A stretch of 34,976 bases of DNA from Verrucomicrobiota bacterium (GCA_003220055.1 QHRF01000089.1:1-34976); one strand, 5' to 3'. Shown: positions 24,019-31,947, counted from the first letter of the stretch. Notes: a model not told the origin generated them from the sequence alone. Program-made: numbers and translations.

Positions 24019-24606
24019 CTATTTCCGAGGCAAACGCGCTTCGCAGATCTCGCAAAGCACGTGAAGAATGAACTTGTGCGCTTCCTGAATTCGAGCGGTC
24101 GAACCGCCTTTCACGATAAGATCGACATCGGCAATGCCAGCCACCGATCCGCCATCGCGGCCGAGAAGTGCGATTGTTTTTAATTTCCGATCGCGCGCCT
24201 GTTCGATCGCGCGCCGGATATTTTTCGATTTGCCGCTGGTGCTGATGGCAATAAGGACGTCGCCGGAGGCTCCAAATGCGTGCACTTGGCGCGCGAAAAT
24301 TTCTTCGAAGCCGTAATCGTTGCCGGTCGCCGTGAGCAAGCTTCCGCCCTGCGAAAGATTCATCGCCGGATATGGCCGGCGATCTTCCACAAAGCGACAC
24401 GCCAGTTCGGTGCAAAAATCGGCCGCATCCGCGGCGCTGCCGCCATTGCCACAAGCCAGGATTTTTTTCCCACTCGTTAGGCAATCGGTAACCAACTCCG
24501 CAGCCTTCGTGATTTGCGATTCAAGATCGATAATCGAGTCGAGCGTTTTGGTCGCCGCGGCCAGCGCGCTCTTCAAAACTTGGGAACCGGTTCGTGTCGA
24601 CATCAA
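24019..24606 (-). CDS. gmhA: Phosphoheptose isomerase
   Basis: A 195-residue SIS-domain enzyme that converts sedoheptulose 7-phosphate to D-glycero-heptose 7-phosphate, the first step of heptose synthesis for lipopolysaccharide core or other surface glycans. Landmarks: KILACGNGGSAADAADFCTE (phosphosugar site), MNLSQGGSLLTATGNDYGFE, IAISTSGKSKNI and IQEAHKFILHVLCEICE. Length and motif order match GmhA. It converges with ccsA with only 6 bases between the stops. The start may be either of two tandem codons (MMSTRTG). Confidence 0.95.
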   Translation of the reverse strand: MMSTRTGSQVLKSALAAATKTLDSIIDLESQITKAAELVTDCLTSGKKILACGNGGSAADAADFCTELACRFVEDRRPYPAMNLSQGGSLLTATGNDYGFEEIFARQVHAFGASGDVLIAISTSGKSKNIRRAIEQARDRKLKTIALLGRDGGSVAGIADVDLIVKGGSTARIQEAHKFILHVLCEICEARLPRK

Positions 24607-24635
24607 AAAATGCTGCCTGGTTCTCCGATTGACAA

Positions 24636-25013
24636 TTATTGTTTTCGCGGTGGCAGTTTCGTCCAGCGAAACTCAATCGGAATTGTGGCCCAAACTAGGC
24701 GATGCGGTCGAAAACGCCAGGTTCGTAGCGCTTCGACGGCGGCATCATCCAAAATTTTGTGTCCGGTGCTGCGCACAACCCGGGCGTCGTAGGGAATTCC
24801 GTTATCCAAATCAATCTTGTAGACACCGCGGTGTTGCTGAAGTGCAGCACGTGGAATCACCGGATTTGGAGCGTAAACGACAGCGTTACGCACCGGACCG
24901 GAGATCGAGGTGAATACAATGCGCGAGGCATCAGTTTGAGAGGAATTATTCTGTGCTGGCAAGAACGATGCGGCCAGAAACAAAACCGAAGATGGGAGAA
25001 AGAGTCTTTGCAC
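24636..25013 (-). CDS. TonB C-terminal domain protein (secreted)
   Basis: From GTG at 25013 the protein is 125 residues: a signal peptide (MQRLFLPSSVLFLAASFLPAQ) followed by a TonB-C fold: NPVIPRAALQQHRGVYKIDL, DARVVRSTGHKILDDAAVEA and LRTWRFRP. The TonB-C fold normally contacts outer-membrane receptors; here there is no membrane anchor or proline-rich spacer, so this is a stand-alone TonB-C domain with an unclear role. The ORF-track start is TTG at 25034, almost touching the tRNA-Val gene; the GTG gives a cleaner signal peptide. It is downstream of the tRNA on the same strand and upstream of gmhA. Confidence 0.8.
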   Translation of the reverse strand: MQRLFLPSSVLFLAASFLPAQNNSSQTDASRIVFTSISGPVRNAVVYAPNPVIPRAALQQHRGVYKIDLDNGIPYDARVVRSTGHKILDDAAVEALRTWRFRPHRLVWATIPIEFRWTKLPPRKQ

Positions 25014-25038
25014 TGCGGCGTCGTGGAATTTCAAAAAA

Positions 25039-25113
<75 letters not shown>

Positions 25114-25159
25114 ATTTCAAGCGGAGTGATAAGTGATCAGTGGCGAGTGACCAGTCAAG

Positions 25160-25194
25160 AGCAAGATGTCCCATCTTGCTGGAGCCGGTGGCTC
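25160..25194 (-). terminator. Tandem hairpins after the HTH-receiver gene
   Basis: Immediately 3' of the HTH-receiver gene two hairpins lie back to back: GAGCC-GGT-GGCTC (25182-25194) and AGCAAGATG-TCC-CATCTTGCT (25160-25180, 9 perfect pairs). No long U-tract follows. They could stop transcription before tRNA-Val or be a REP-type element. The next bases (25125-25156) hold GTGAT/GTGAC/GTGGC short repeats. Confidence 0.5.
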
Positions 25195-25746
25195 TTACGC
25201 GGCGAGCTTGACCGCTTCTTTGTGGCCGAGAATACGAACGGTTTCTTTCAATTGCTCGACTTTGAGCGGCTTTTTCAAAACCGTGATGGGTCCTTTGGCC
25301 AAAATTCGGTCGAGCATCGCGCTGTCCGGATAACCGGTGATGATGATAATCGGACAGCCGGGCTGGTCTTGCTTGATCGCATCATAAACGTCGTCGGCCG
25401 GACCGTCCGGCAATTTTAAATCGAGAAACACGAAATCGAATTTTTGTTTTTCGAGCGCAGCCAGGGCTTCTTTCACTGTGCCAACAACGACGCGGCTAAA
25501 ACCGATTTTCCGGAGGAAGAGCTTCAAAAGGTTTTGCAAGCTTTCGTCATCGTCGACCACGAGGACGGTTGGTTGGCCGGATTTGTCTTCCTTAAGAATG
25601 TCTTTATCAAGGGAGGATTTTTTGATCCGCCAGCGACCGCCGATTTGGATAGCGGGAAGCTGGCCGCGCTGGACGAGATAATAAACGGTCGGCAACGGGA
25701 TACGGAGATATTTGGCCGTTTCCTTAACCGTTAGGAGGTTATGCAT
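25195..25746 (-). CDS. Excisionase-type HTH fused to a response-regulator receiver domain
   Basis: A 183-residue protein. Residues 1-50 form a helix-turn-helix of the excisionase/MerR-like (HTH_17) type: LLTVKETAKYLRIPLPTVYYL then GQLPAIQIGGRWRI. Residues about 58-180 form a receiver domain with D65-D67 in VLVVDDDES, phospho-acceptor D109 in FVFLDLKLPDG, Thr in IIIITGY and Lys in VLKKPLK. The DNA-binding domain precedes the receiver, the reverse of the usual response-regulator order. No histidine kinase is adjacent. A strong promoter-like region with an internal palindrome lies upstream. Phosphorylation probably controls DNA binding or partner contacts; targets are unknown. Confidence 0.9.
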   Translation of the reverse strand: MHNLLTVKETAKYLRIPLPTVYYLVQRGQLPAIQIGGRWRIKKSSLDKDILKEDKSGQPTVLVVDDDESLQNLLKLFLRKIGFSRVVVGTVKEALAALEKQKFDFVFLDLKLPDGPADDVYDAIKQDQPGCPIIIITGYPDSAMLDRILAKGPITVLKKPLKVEQLKETVRILGHKEAVKLAA

Positions 25747-25802
25747 GTGGGAAAATCACCAATTCGCGGGAAAATGGGCAAGACATTTCGCTCGGCCAAA
25801 GC

Positions 25803-25828
25803 ATTATAAATTCTAGAATCGATGTCAA
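25803..25828 (-). promoter_or_regulatory. Promoter-like hexamers with palindromic spacer, upstream of HTH-receiver gene
   Basis: On the minus strand TTGACA (25823-25828) and TATAAT (25803-25808), both perfect consensus, are separated by only 14 bases that hold the palindrome ATTCTAGAAT (25810-25819). The leader to the ATG at 25746 is about 50 bases. The short spacing should make it weak unless an activator distorts the DNA or only the -10 is used. The palindrome is a candidate site for the encoded HTH. Confidence 0.5.
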
Positions 25829-25930
25829 TCCTTTCTTTGGGCCGGAGGAGCCTAACGATCCGCTATCCGGCCGCCCGAGGGCACTCGCGACTGGACAATG
25901 CTGGGCTAGAGGGTGACTATTCGCTTTTCG

Positions 25931-26548
25931 ATGAGCGCCCTTTTCTTCAAACGATTCCTGAAGCGCCCGTTCCAAATCGCATCGATTATACCCAGTTCCA
26001 AGGCGTTGGTCGAACGCGTGGCCGATAAAATCGATTTTGACCAGGCGCGCGTGATCGCGGAGTACGGTCCCGGCGAAGGAGTGCATTCGCGCGAGATCGC
26101 GCGCCGGATGAAACCGGATTGTCAATTGCTTCTCTTTGAGCTCGACGCTGCTTTCTCGCGCGATTTACAGCGTCAATTTAGAGGGGATCCGCGCGTGCAT
26201 GTGATCAACGACAACGCTGCGCACCTGCCGTTGGAATTGCGCAGACGCGGCATCGACGCGTGCGACTATATTGTTTCCGGCATCCCGTTTAGCATTCTGC
26301 AGATCGACAAGAAGCGCGCTTTGCTCCAACAAACCCATGACGCACTCGCAGCTGGCGGTCGGTTTATCATTTATCAAGTCACAAACGAGCTGAAGCAGCA
26401 CGCTAAGATTTTCGACCGTGCCGAATCTGAATATTTCCTGCAAAACATTCCGCCGATGTTCATCACGGTTTTTGAGAAATCGAACGGCCGTAACGGCGAA
26501 TCGCATCTATCCCTTCAGGAAAGTCGAGCTTCCGCAAATAACGCATGA
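25931..26548 (+). CDS. SAM-dependent methyltransferase, phospholipid N-methyltransferase-like
   Basis: A 205-residue protein from MSALFFKRFLKRPFQIASII. It starts with the membrane-associating amphipathic helix and the SKALVERVADKIDF segment seen in PmtA-type and KsgA-like methyltransferases. The SAM site is VIAEYGPGEGVHSREIARRM (motif I) with CQLLLFELDAAF (post-I acid) and HVINDNAAHLP. YIVSGIPFSIL takes the place of the N-L-P-Y of rRNA methyltransferases, which fits phospholipid N-methyltransferases better. It probably methylates phosphatidylethanolamine or a similar headgroup. The ATG at 25931 is preferred over 25913. Its stop overlaps the fumC start (ATGA). Confidence 0.82.
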   Translation: MSALFFKRFLKRPFQIASIIPSSKALVERVADKIDFDQARVIAEYGPGEGVHSREIARRMKPDCQLLLFELDAAFSRDLQRQFRGDPRVHVINDNAAHLPLELRRRGIDACDYIVSGIPFSILQIDKKRALLQQTHDALAAGGRFIIYQVTNELKQHAKIFDRAESEYFLQNIPPMFITVFEKSNGRNGESHLSLQESRASANNA

Positions 26549-27960
26549 CCGGCGGCCGGACGCGGATGGAAAAGGATTCAATGGGAGAAATGCCGCTCCC
26601 CGAATCCGCTCTCTATGGCGCTTCTACCCAACGCGCTGTCCTGAATTTTCCGGTGAGCGGTTACCGTTTCTCCCGCCCGTTCATTCGTGCGCTCGGCTTA
26701 ATTAAATGGGCTGCGGCCCAGGCCAATCACGATCTCGGTTTACTCGACGCCGAGGGCGCCGCCTTGATCGTGCAAGCAGCCGAAGAAGTGATCGAGGGCA
26801 AATTGGACGACCATTTTCCGCTCGACATTTTCCAGACCGGTTCGGGCACGAGCACCAACACGAACGCAAACGAAGTGATCGCCAACCGTTGCGCGCAATT
26901 GGCTGGCAAAAAGATCGGCTCGCGCGAGCTGGTGCATCCGAATGATCACGTCAACATGGGACAGTCGAGCAACGACGTTATCCCATCGGCCATTCACATC
27001 AGCGCCGCCGAGCAGTTGAAAAATCATTTGGCGCCAGCGCTCGGAAAACTGCAGGGCGCACTCGACGCGAAAACAAAAGAGTTTTGGGACATTATCAAGA
27101 TTGGTCGCACCCATTTGATGGATGCCACCCCAGTGCGACTCGGCCAGGAATTTTCGGGTTACGCGCAGCAAATCGCCTACGGCAAGCAGCGAGCGGAAAA
27201 ATCGATCGACATTCTACGCGAGCTTGCGCTTGGTGGCACCGCGGTTGGAACTGGTTTGAACCGGCATGTCGATCTTACCGGCAAAATGCTGCGGCACATT
27301 GAGCAGCGGACCGGGATCGCGTTTTACGAAGCGAAAAATCATTTCGAAGCGCAGGGCGGCAAAGACGCGGTCGTGGAAGCAAGCGGCCAGCTCAAGACCA
27401 TTGCGGTCAGTTTGTTTAAGATCGCGAACGACGTTCGCCTGTTAGGCAGTGGCCCGCGTTGCGGCATTGGCGAGATTCAATTGCCGGCCACCCAACCGGG
27501 CAGCTCGATCATGCCCGGCAAAGTGAATCCGGTGATGTGCGAATCGATGATGATGGTTTGCGCTCAAGTCTTCGGCAACGACGCCGCCATTACCTGGGCC
27601 GGCGCCAATGGAAATTTTGAGCTCAACGTGATGATGCCGGTAATGGCGCATGATCTTCTCGAATCAATCCGGCTGCTTGCCAATGTGGTCGATGTCTTCT
27701 GTGAAAAATGCGTGACTGGGATCACGGCGAACAAAGCTCGTTGCGAAGAATTGGTCGAGCTTTCCATGGCGATGGTGACGAGTCTTGCGCCCAAGATCGG
27801 TTACGACCGCGCGGCCGAGCTCGCCAAAGAAAGCGTGCGAACCGGCAAGACTGTCCGCGAACTTTGCCGGGAGAAAAAAATCTTGCCGGAAAAAGAACTC
27901 GAGCGCGCGCTTGATCCAGTTTCGATGACTGAACCCGGCGGCACTGGTTCGGGCGGCTAG
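26545..27960 (+). CDS. fumC: Fumarate hydratase class II
   Basis: A 471-residue iron-independent fumarase that interconverts fumarate and malate in the TCA cycle. Landmarks: EKDSMGEMPLPESALYGAST at the start, GSGTSTNTNANEVIANR, HPNDHVNMGQSSNDVIPSA, GRTHLMDATPVRLGQEFSGY, GGTAVGTGLN and the signature GSSIMPGKVNP with the active-site loop serine. The N terminus may begin at 26545 (ATGA overlap with the methyltransferase stop) or at the later ATG 26566, closer to the family norm. A secreted hypothetical gene follows after 2 bases. One copy of the AAGATCGACAT word is inside (27266-27276). Confidence 0.96.
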   Translation: MTGGRTRMEKDSMGEMPLPESALYGASTQRAVLNFPVSGYRFSRPFIRALGLIKWAAAQANHDLGLLDAEGAALIVQAAEEVIEGKLDDHFPLDIFQTGSGTSTNTNANEVIANRCAQLAGKKIGSRELVHPNDHVNMGQSSNDVIPSAIHISAAEQLKNHLAPALGKLQGALDAKTKEFWDIIKIGRTHLMDATPVRLGQEFSGYAQQIAYGKQRAEKSIDILRELALGGTAVGTGLNRHVDLTGKMLRHIEQRTGIAFYEAKNHFEAQGGKDAVVEASGQLKTIAVSLFKIANDVRLLGSGPRCGIGEIQLPATQPGSSIMPGKVNPVMCESMMMVCAQVFGNDAAITWAGANGNFELNVMMPVMAHDLLESIRLLANVVDVFCEKCVTGITANKARCEELVELSMAMVTSLAPKIGYDRAAELAKESVRTGKTVRELCREKKILPEKELERALDPVSMTEPGGTGSGG

Positions 27961-27962
27961 AG

Positions 27963-28469
27963 ATGTCGATCCAACGATTGATCGGCGCACTATTTTTGGC
28001 GATCAGCCTAACGAAGATAGTAATGGCCGCGGATTCGCGACCCGATGTAGCACAGATCATTAACAAAGCGGAGGCGTCCGCTATTTTGGGCGAACCGGTC
28101 AAAGACCCAAGCCAGCGGAGCGGCGACGGGACCGACGGTTATTATTCCAAATGCAATTATTACAGCGTTCAGCGTGGCAAATCGTTGATCATTCGCCTGC
28201 AGCTGCCGGGACCGAACGCGATCGGTCCGCAAAAAGAACTTCAGCTGTTGGCGGCAGCGAACGGCACGATGGAAAAAGTTTCCGATGTTGGCGACGCCGC
28301 CCAAATGTTTACCGGCGGCGGGGAAAGCGGGTTCGCTTCGAGAATGCTGATACTCTACGTCGCCAAAGGTAACGCGTTCCTCACCGTCGGTCTCGCCGGT
28401 TTTAGAGACGACGCGGTGGCGCTGGAAAAGGCAAAGACGGTCGCGCAGAAATTGCTCGAGCATCTTTGA
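27963..28469 (+). CDS. Secreted hypothetical protein
   Basis: A 168-residue protein with a signal peptide (MSIQRLIGALFLAISLTKIVMAA). The mature part reads VAQIINKAEASAILGEPVKD, a Tyr/Cys segment (DGYYSKCNYYSVQ), VSDVGDAAQMF and a C-terminal helix (ALEKAKTVAQKLLEHL). The A-x-x-I-L-G-x-P-V and V-x-D-V-G-D-x-A patterns recall small secreted or lipoprotein families of the DUF3558 kind, but I cannot assign it. It follows fumC by 2 bases and precedes the VOC gene by about 30. The start codon itself begins a near copy of the window-wide word (ATGTCGATC). Confidence 0.75.
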   Translation: MSIQRLIGALFLAISLTKIVMAADSRPDVAQIINKAEASAILGEPVKDPSQRSGDGTDGYYSKCNYYSVQRGKSLIIRLQLPGPNAIGPQKELQLLAAANGTMEKVSDVGDAAQMFTGGGESGFASRMLILYVAKGNAFLTVGLAGFRDDAVALEKAKTVAQKLLEHL

Positions 28470-28500
28470 CCGCAGGCAACGGCGAGCTTAGATCGACAAT

Positions 28501-28878
28501 ATGGTGGCCAAACTCGACGGACCGCAGTTTTCCGGTGGCGCCAATATTGCAATCAAATGTCCCGCGCACACCTACGATCAGACAGTCGCCTTTTATCGCG
28601 ACACGCTCGCGCTCCCATTGATCGAAGAAGAATCCGACGGTTGCATTTTTCAGTTCGGTCCGAACCGGCTCTGGATCGATAAAGTGCCGAATCTGAGTCA
28701 TCCCGACATTTGGCTCGAGATCGAAACTAACGACACCGAGGCCGCCTCGTCGTTTCTAAAGATTCACGGCGTCGCGCGTCGCGATGAAGTGGAAAATCTG
28801 CGCGAGGATTTCAACGGCTTCTTCATCTCCGATCCCGCCGGCGTCGTTCATCTCGTCGTCGGCCCGGAAGAAGTTTAA
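28501..28878 (+). CDS. VOC (glyoxalase/bleomycin-resistance) superfamily protein
   Basis: A 125-residue single-module VOC protein: ANIAIKCPAHTYDQTVAFYR (first beta-alpha unit), LPLIEEESDGCIFQFGPNRL, WLEIETNDTEAASSFLKIHG and NGFFISDPAGVVHLVVGP. Members dimerise around a metal site and act as dioxygenases, isomerases or binding proteins. The metal-ligand pattern is incomplete by eye: the usual first-strand His is not at its normal place. The function cannot be stated. It is the last gene of the methyltransferase-fumC cluster and converges with the GNAT gene. The near-copy AGATCGACA sits 2 bases before its ATG. Confidence 0.85.
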   Translation: MVAKLDGPQFSGGANIAIKCPAHTYDQTVAFYRDTLALPLIEEESDGCIFQFGPNRLWIDKVPNLSHPDIWLEIETNDTEAASSFLKIHGVARRDEVENLREDFNGFFISDPAGVVHLVVGPEEV

Positions 28879-28884
28879 ACTCGA

Positions 28885-28895
28885 ATGTCGATCTT
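28885..28895 (-). repeat. AAGATCGACAT word between convergent genes
   Basis: Exact copy in the 15-base gap between the VOC stop and the GNAT stop, overlapping the end of the GNAT stop codon by two bases. Uptake sequences of naturally competent bacteria often sit between convergent genes, which makes this placement suggestive but not decisive. Confidence 0.6.
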
Positions 28896-29430
28896 AAACG
28901 GGGCGACCCATGATGGTCAGGTCGCGTTCCACCGCATCAAGTTGCGCGATGCGCGGAAGTAATCCCCAGCGCTCGAAGCCAAGTTGGTCGAATAACCGCA
29001 AGCTTGGTTCGTTGTGGGCGAAAATAAGACCAACCATCGCCCTGATCTGAAGGGACGGCGCGCGAGCGATCGCTTCGCCGAGTAATGTTCGGCCGACTCC
29101 GCGCCGCCGGAATTTTTCATCGACATAGACGCTGACTTCGGCCGTACCGCGATAAGCACAGCGGGGCAAGAATGGCTTTAGCGTCAGCCAACCTGCGATC
29201 TGCCGATCCATTTCAAGAACCCAGAATGGATGTCGGTCCGCCGAATGTTCCTTCAGCCAGCCGCGTCGGTCTTTCAGCGTGACCTGTTCCAACTGCGCAG
29301 TAGCAACACGAGTCGCAACCGCGGCGTTGTAAATTTTAATGATCGCCGGTAAATCGGACTCCACCGCATCGCGGATTTTCATTTCTTCCGCTGTCTCTGG
29401 CCGGCGATGTTCAACCGCAATCCCGCTCAT
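28894..29430 (-). CDS. GNAT-family N-acetyltransferase
   Basis: A 178-residue acetyltransferase from ATG at 29430, which overlaps the stop of the MBL gene (ATGA). It has MKIRDAVESDLPAIIKIYNA, IAGWLTLKPF, AEVSVYVDEKFRRRGVGRTL (acetyl-CoA pyrophosphate loop R-R-x-G-x-G/A) and IFAHNEPSLRLFDQLGFERWG. The arrangement matches the phosphinothricin/methionine-sulfoximine acetyltransferase (PAT/YncA) group, which N-acetylates amino-acid analogues. The real substrate is unknown. The ORF-track start at 29607 lies inside the upstream gene. Confidence 0.88.
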   Translation of the reverse strand: MSGIAVEHRRPETAEEMKIRDAVESDLPAIIKIYNAAVATRVATAQLEQVTLKDRRGWLKEHSADRHPFWVLEMDRQIAGWLTLKPFLPRCAYRGTAEVSVYVDEKFRRRGVGRTLLGEAIARAPSLQIRAMVGLIFAHNEPSLRLFDQLGFERWGLLPRIAQLDAVERDLTIMGRPV

Positions 29431-30272
29431 GCTGCCGGGAAAAATGCGTTCTCGAAAGTCGGCTGAAATGCGCCGAGCTCGGTCTCGCCGATGCGAAACC
29501 TGGGACTGATATCCGATTGGGTGGCACAAAAAAGTTCGATGTCGATCTTGCCACATTTGCTGAGCGCCTCGCGGACGGTTTGGAGCGCGAGCGCGGGCGT
29601 GTTGCAATCGCGGCTGAGATGTCCAAGCACGACCCGATCGATTTCTCCGGGAAGCAATTCTTCGATCACGGTAGCGGCCGCGTTATTGGAAAGATGCCCG
29701 TGCCGCGACTGGATCCGCTGTTTCACCGGCCAGGGCCGATGTGTGTCGCTCTGTAACAGTTTCTCGTCATGGTTGGTTTCGATCACGAGCGTGTGCACTT
29801 GTCGAAGCCGTTCCACAATCATCTTTGTGGCGTAACCGAGGTCGGTGATAAACCCGAGGCCGCGCGCTCCGGCATAAAACGCGAAGCCGACGGGATCGAC
29901 CGCGTCGTGCGGCACCGGGAAAGTTTGGACAAGGACGTCGCAAATCTTGAACTCGGCGCCGGTGCGAAAGATTCGCCAGTTCCGATGTCGATCCAACGCG
30001 CCGTCGTAACGGACGGCTTCGGCGGTTTGCGCGTTCGCATAAATCGGCAGATCGAATTTGCGACAGAGCACCTCCAGCCCGCAAACGTGATCGCCATGCT
30101 CATGGGTGAGCAGAACGCCATCGAGCTGTTCGGCCACCACGCCGCACTGTTCGAGGCGCAAGACGATTTGCCGCGCGCTCAGGCCGCCATCGATCAGAAT
30201 TTTACAATGGTCGGTCGCGACGAGCGCACTGTTCCCGGCGCTGCCGCTCCCGAGCATCGTCAAACTAAACAC
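29427..30272 (-). CDS. YycJ/WalJ-type metallo-beta-lactamase-fold hydrolase
   Basis: A 281-residue MBL-fold protein: SLTMLGSGSAGNSALVATD and ILIDGGLSARQIVLRL at the start, metal site THEHGDHVCGL, then PVPHDAVDPVGFAF, GFITDLGYAT, IETNHDEKLL and LGHLSRDCNTP. These features fit the YycJ/WalJ group, thought to act as exonucleases or in DNA/cell-wall related processes. It is the third gene of a four-gene minus-strand operon, 23 bases after the unknown pair, and overlaps the GNAT gene. Confidence 0.9.
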   Translation of the reverse strand: MFSLTMLGSGSAGNSALVATDHCKILIDGGLSARQIVLRLEQCGVVAEQLDGVLLTHEHGDHVCGLEVLCRKFDLPIYANAQTAEAVRYDGALDRHRNWRIFRTGAEFKICDVLVQTFPVPHDAVDPVGFAFYAGARGLGFITDLGYATKMIVERLRQVHTLVIETNHDEKLLQSDTHRPWPVKQRIQSRHGHLSNNAAATVIEELLPGEIDRVVLGHLSRDCNTPALALQTVREALSKCGKIDIELFCATQSDISPRFRIGETELGAFQPTFENAFFPAA

Positions 30273-30295
30273 GACCGGTATTTAGCGACTGCGTG

Positions 30296-31024
30296 TCAGT
30301 TTTCGCAAATTAAATTCACGCGCCGCGATGAAATTTCGGCGCCGGGCAGCGCTAGGATTCGTTTTTTCTTGTCGGAATAATCGAGGGATCGGAAACGCCG
30401 AATTTCATCAAGCCGCCGTGCACCGTTCAGGCTGTCGAGATAGTAAGTGTAACTCGAGGCCAGCTCGGTCGTCTCCAGATAACGCGCCCGGAGGTTGCGA
30501 TCGCGAAACGCTTCCGGGCATTGCCGTGCGAAAAGATGAAAGCGGAGCCAGCGGCGGTCAGTGCGTGAAACGCGTTGGGTTTTTCGAAAGAAGGCAACGA
30601 ACAAAAGAAGAACAAGATAGGTATCGACCTGCGCCTGGAGCTCAAGATTGCGGGCAAAATCTTCCGAGGCGATCTCACGCGCGCCATTTTTAAACTGGAG
30701 CGCGGCGTGAAGGGCGTGATTGATTTCTTCAACGAACGTGATGAGCGAGCGGATATTGTGATCGCTTAGGCCAGCGCGCGGGTCGTGTCGCTCTAGTTGC
30801 TCGATCAGCCAACGGGAATAATAAATACTGACGTAAAGGCGATCGTCGGCCGTGCGCAGAAATGTGCGGGCAAGCTCACTCAATTCGCGGGCTGATCTGC
30901 CGGCCAAGATCGACAATTGCCAGCAGCGGCGCCGGTCAATCAGGCAATCTTCGAGATTGATCCCGACCTGTGCGTAAGTGCGCTCGAAAAGTTTTTGGAT
31001 CTGACTGAATAGCGTCTCGTTCAC
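30296..31024 (-). CDS. Uncharacterised helical protein B (second of a pair)
   Basis: A 242-residue soluble, helix-rich protein with no signal peptide. Clearest parts: LYVSIYYSRWLIEQLERHD, SLITFVEEINHALHAALQF, FARNLELQAQVDTYLVLLLF and ARYLETTELASSYTYYLDSL. E-E-I-N-H includes an E-x-x-H of the kind that can bind metal, followed some 30 residues later by E-L-Q-A-x-V-D. The sequence looks like a conserved protein from PVC and Acidobacteria genomes, but I know no function. Its ATG overlaps the stop of protein A, so the two are probably made in fixed ratio. It precedes the YycJ-type gene. Confidence 0.75.
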   Translation of the reverse strand: MNETLFSQIQKLFERTYAQVGINLEDCLIDRRRCWQLSILAGRSARELSELARTFLRTADDRLYVSIYYSRWLIEQLERHDPRAGLSDHNIRSLITFVEEINHALHAALQFKNGAREIASEDFARNLELQAQVDTYLVLLLFVAFFRKTQRVSRTDRRWLRFHLFARQCPEAFRDRNLRARYLETTELASSYTYYLDSLNGARRLDEIRRFRSLDYSDKKKRILALPGAEISSRRVNLICEN

Positions 31025-31743
31025 AAAACAAGGGACGACCGCGCATCTTCATCGAGATGAAGCAAGCGATCGGAAAGTTCGTTGAGCGCGAGACGAACGT
31101 CGTGAAAGCGACTGGCTAACCCGGCGAAGACATCGGTGAGTTCGCAGCGTCGCGCGGTTTCGTGCGAAGCGACAAGCTGATAATTGCTGCGACCGATTTT
31201 CTCGTAAAATTCGATGTCGGGCGCCCCGCGAAGACTGCGGCGCTGGGTGTTCTCGTGAAAGATGCCACTGATGAAGAGGGAGTAATTTCCAACGTGCGCG
31301 CGCAGAAGAAACGTTTGCTCGGGCGTGGCGCGGGTGAGCGCGATCAGCATGTCGGAAATATATTCGTGGGCGCGGTTGCTCGCCCCGGCGAATCCGTCCT
31401 TTGGCGGCTCGATCTTGTCCGGGCTCTGCAATTGATTCGCGCGCGAAAAAGTTTCGAGCAGCGAGCCGACATAATCGCAAAGTTTGCGATCGCCAATGCC
31501 GGCTTGCTGCAAGACGTACCGGGCGAGAACATAAAAATAGAATTGGGACGAGATGTGGAGATGGCCCGCATTGGAAAGAATGGTCTCGACCAGGCGCGGA
31601 TGATCGAGAATCGAGTCGCGGGTTTCCGAGTCACTGAGAAGATCGACCAGGGAAACGCTATCGCCGCGCGAGCGTGCGAGAGCGCGGACAATAAAATCGA
31701 AATCCGCGGCGGTGAAACGCGCCCGACAATTTGCCCTAATCAT
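31021..31743 (-). CDS. Uncharacterised helical protein A (first of a pair)
   Basis: A 240-residue soluble protein and the first gene of the four-gene operon. Features: SLVDLLSDSETRDSILDHP, the aromatic-rich HISSQFYFYVLARYVLQQAG, DRKLCDYVGSLLETFSR, SNRAHEYISDMLIAL and FLLRAHVGNYSLFISGIF. A late helix carries EKIGRSNYQLVASHETARR. Helical throughout, with conserved-looking aromatic and His residues, but no family I can name. The ATG at 31743 is the only good start; ATGA couples it to protein B. It is divergent from the tRNA-Ser gene across a 204-base gap. Confidence 0.75.
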   Translation of the reverse strand: MIRANCRARFTAADFDFIVRALARSRGDSVSLVDLLSDSETRDSILDHPRLVETILSNAGHLHISSQFYFYVLARYVLQQAGIGDRKLCDYVGSLLETFSRANQLQSPDKIEPPKDGFAGASNRAHEYISDMLIALTRATPEQTFLLRAHVGNYSLFISGIFHENTQRRSLRGAPDIEFYEKIGRSNYQLVASHETARRCELTDVFAGLASRFHDVRLALNELSDRLLHLDEDARSSLVL

Positions 31744-31869
31744 CGCACCTTCCGTTCACCAGCATTGACGATGCCGCAGCCAACTTTGTTCGAGGCGACG
31801 TTTATTTCGGTTCGCCTGGTTAGTCAAGAACGTCCCGTGCGCGCAACGGTTCCAACGCTTGGGGCGGAT

Positions 31870-31897
31870 TTGCAAATGGTCGTGCTCGCCTCATAAT
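31870..31897 (+). promoter_or_regulatory. Candidate promoter for tRNA-Ser
   Basis: TTGCAA, a 16-base spacer and CATAAT stand about 50 bases before the tRNA. The rest of the 204-base divergent gap (31744-31947) holds a near copy of the window-wide word (ATATCGATCTT at 31930-31940) and no recognised gene. Match is moderate. Confidence 0.35.
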
Positions 31898-31947
31898 AAA
31901 CGCGCTCTTTTCGGAATGGATCAGCAGGATATCGATCTTGCAAAAAG

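Noticed and set aside
23840-24484. 214-residue minus-strand ORF
   Set aside because: Arg-rich out-of-frame shadow of gmhA and ccsA.
31162-31896. 244-residue plus-strand ORF
   Set aside because: Antisense to uncharacterised protein A. Protein A is favoured because its stop/start overlaps the next gene in an operon and its sequence is helix-forming and globular.
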